Assembly: GCA_020024395.1 (NCBI GenBank)
Contig: JAHHTV010000085.1
Span: forward strand, 1-6,617
Source: Anaerotignum sp.
GTDB lineage: Bacteria; Bacillota; Clostridia; Lachnospirales; Anaerotignaceae
Direction of reading: 5' to 3'
Length of the DNA: 6,617 nucleotides
Part shown: one piece after another, positions 6,552-6,617 of the stretch
Layout of the letters: each line of letters starts with the position of its first letter
Position numbering within the stretch: position 1 is the stretch's first letter
Translations under genes and position numbers: made by a program
Notes under the pieces: model-generated
Seen by the model: the letters and a program-made list of their open reading frames with translations, nothing else
Database searches by the model: none
What the model was told of the DNA's origin: nothing

Positions 6552-6617
6552 TCATTTTCTTGGTCTTGCTTTTGCAGTGTGTTTGCCCTCATTTCTTGCA
6601 AGTTCTTCTGCTTGATA
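6552..6617 (-). CDS. C-terminal end of an unidentified gene, cut by the window edge
   Basis: The minus strand from the window edge is open for 21 codons and ends in TGA at 6552-6554. The peptide ends AEELARNEGKHTAKARPRK, a polar helix-like stretch and then a strongly basic tail, which reads like the end of a real soluble protein. The terminator hairpin follows 10 bases later, which supports this frame. Too little is present to name it. Small coiled-coil proteins such as ZapA often sit upstream of U32 genes in Clostridia and would be my first guess, but nothing in these residues proves it. Confidence 0.6.
   Translation of the reverse strand, partial: YQAEELARNEGKHTAKARPRK

Noticed and set aside
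1..6617. CRISPR array, mobile element, or defence system
   Set aside because: No regularly spaced repeats, terminal inverted repeats, transposase or integrase motifs, or nuclease/toxin genes are seen. Composition is even across the window, with no sign of recent transfer.

Overview
The window looks like the chromosome of an AT-rich, Gram-positive anaerobe of the Clostridia, perhaps Lachnospirales or a relative. This rests on base composition, strong AAGGAGG-type ribosome binding sites and the family variants present; it is an inference, not a species call. No mobile element, CRISPR array, rRNA or tRNA is visible.

All supported genes lie on the minus strand. Reading from the right edge leftwards, they are: the last codons of an unidentified gene (stop at 6552-6554); a hairpin with a U-tract (6491-6541), the likely terminator of that gene; and then a tightly packed run of four genes. 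These are a long U32 'peptidase' family protein (6459-4036), a SEDS-family peptidoglycan glycosyltransferase of the RodA/FtsW type (4031-2676), a small class B penicillin-binding protein (2683-1283) and a cytoplasmic patatin-like phospholipase (1271-180). The junctions are a 4-nt gap, an 8-nt overlap and an 11-nt gap. Each downstream ribosome binding site is contained in or overlaps the end of the gene before it, so the four are almost certainly one translationally coupled operon. A Rho-independent terminator (134-177) starts two bases after the last stop codon. The remaining 133 bases at the left edge are AT-rich and hold nothing I can support.

The core of the operon is a polymerase/crosslinker pair. 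The SEDS protein polymerises lipid II into glycan strands and the class B PBP crosslinks them. In length and motif layout both proteins resemble the RodA/PbpA pair of Actinobacteria more than the RodA/PBP2 pair of E. coli: the SEDS protein has a long hydrophobic N-terminal part and the PBP lacks a large pedestal domain. The flanking genes are less expected. The U32 protein has the U32 signature and a DUF3656-like middle, as in the RNA hydroxylase RlhA, plus a C-terminal third with a second cysteine cluster. The patatin has a complete Ser-Asp dyad and a basic, tryptophan-containing C-terminal tail that may touch membrane. The window is therefore mainly ordinary housekeeping sequence; the points worth a second look are the partnership of genes, the second cysteine cluster and the compact operon leader.
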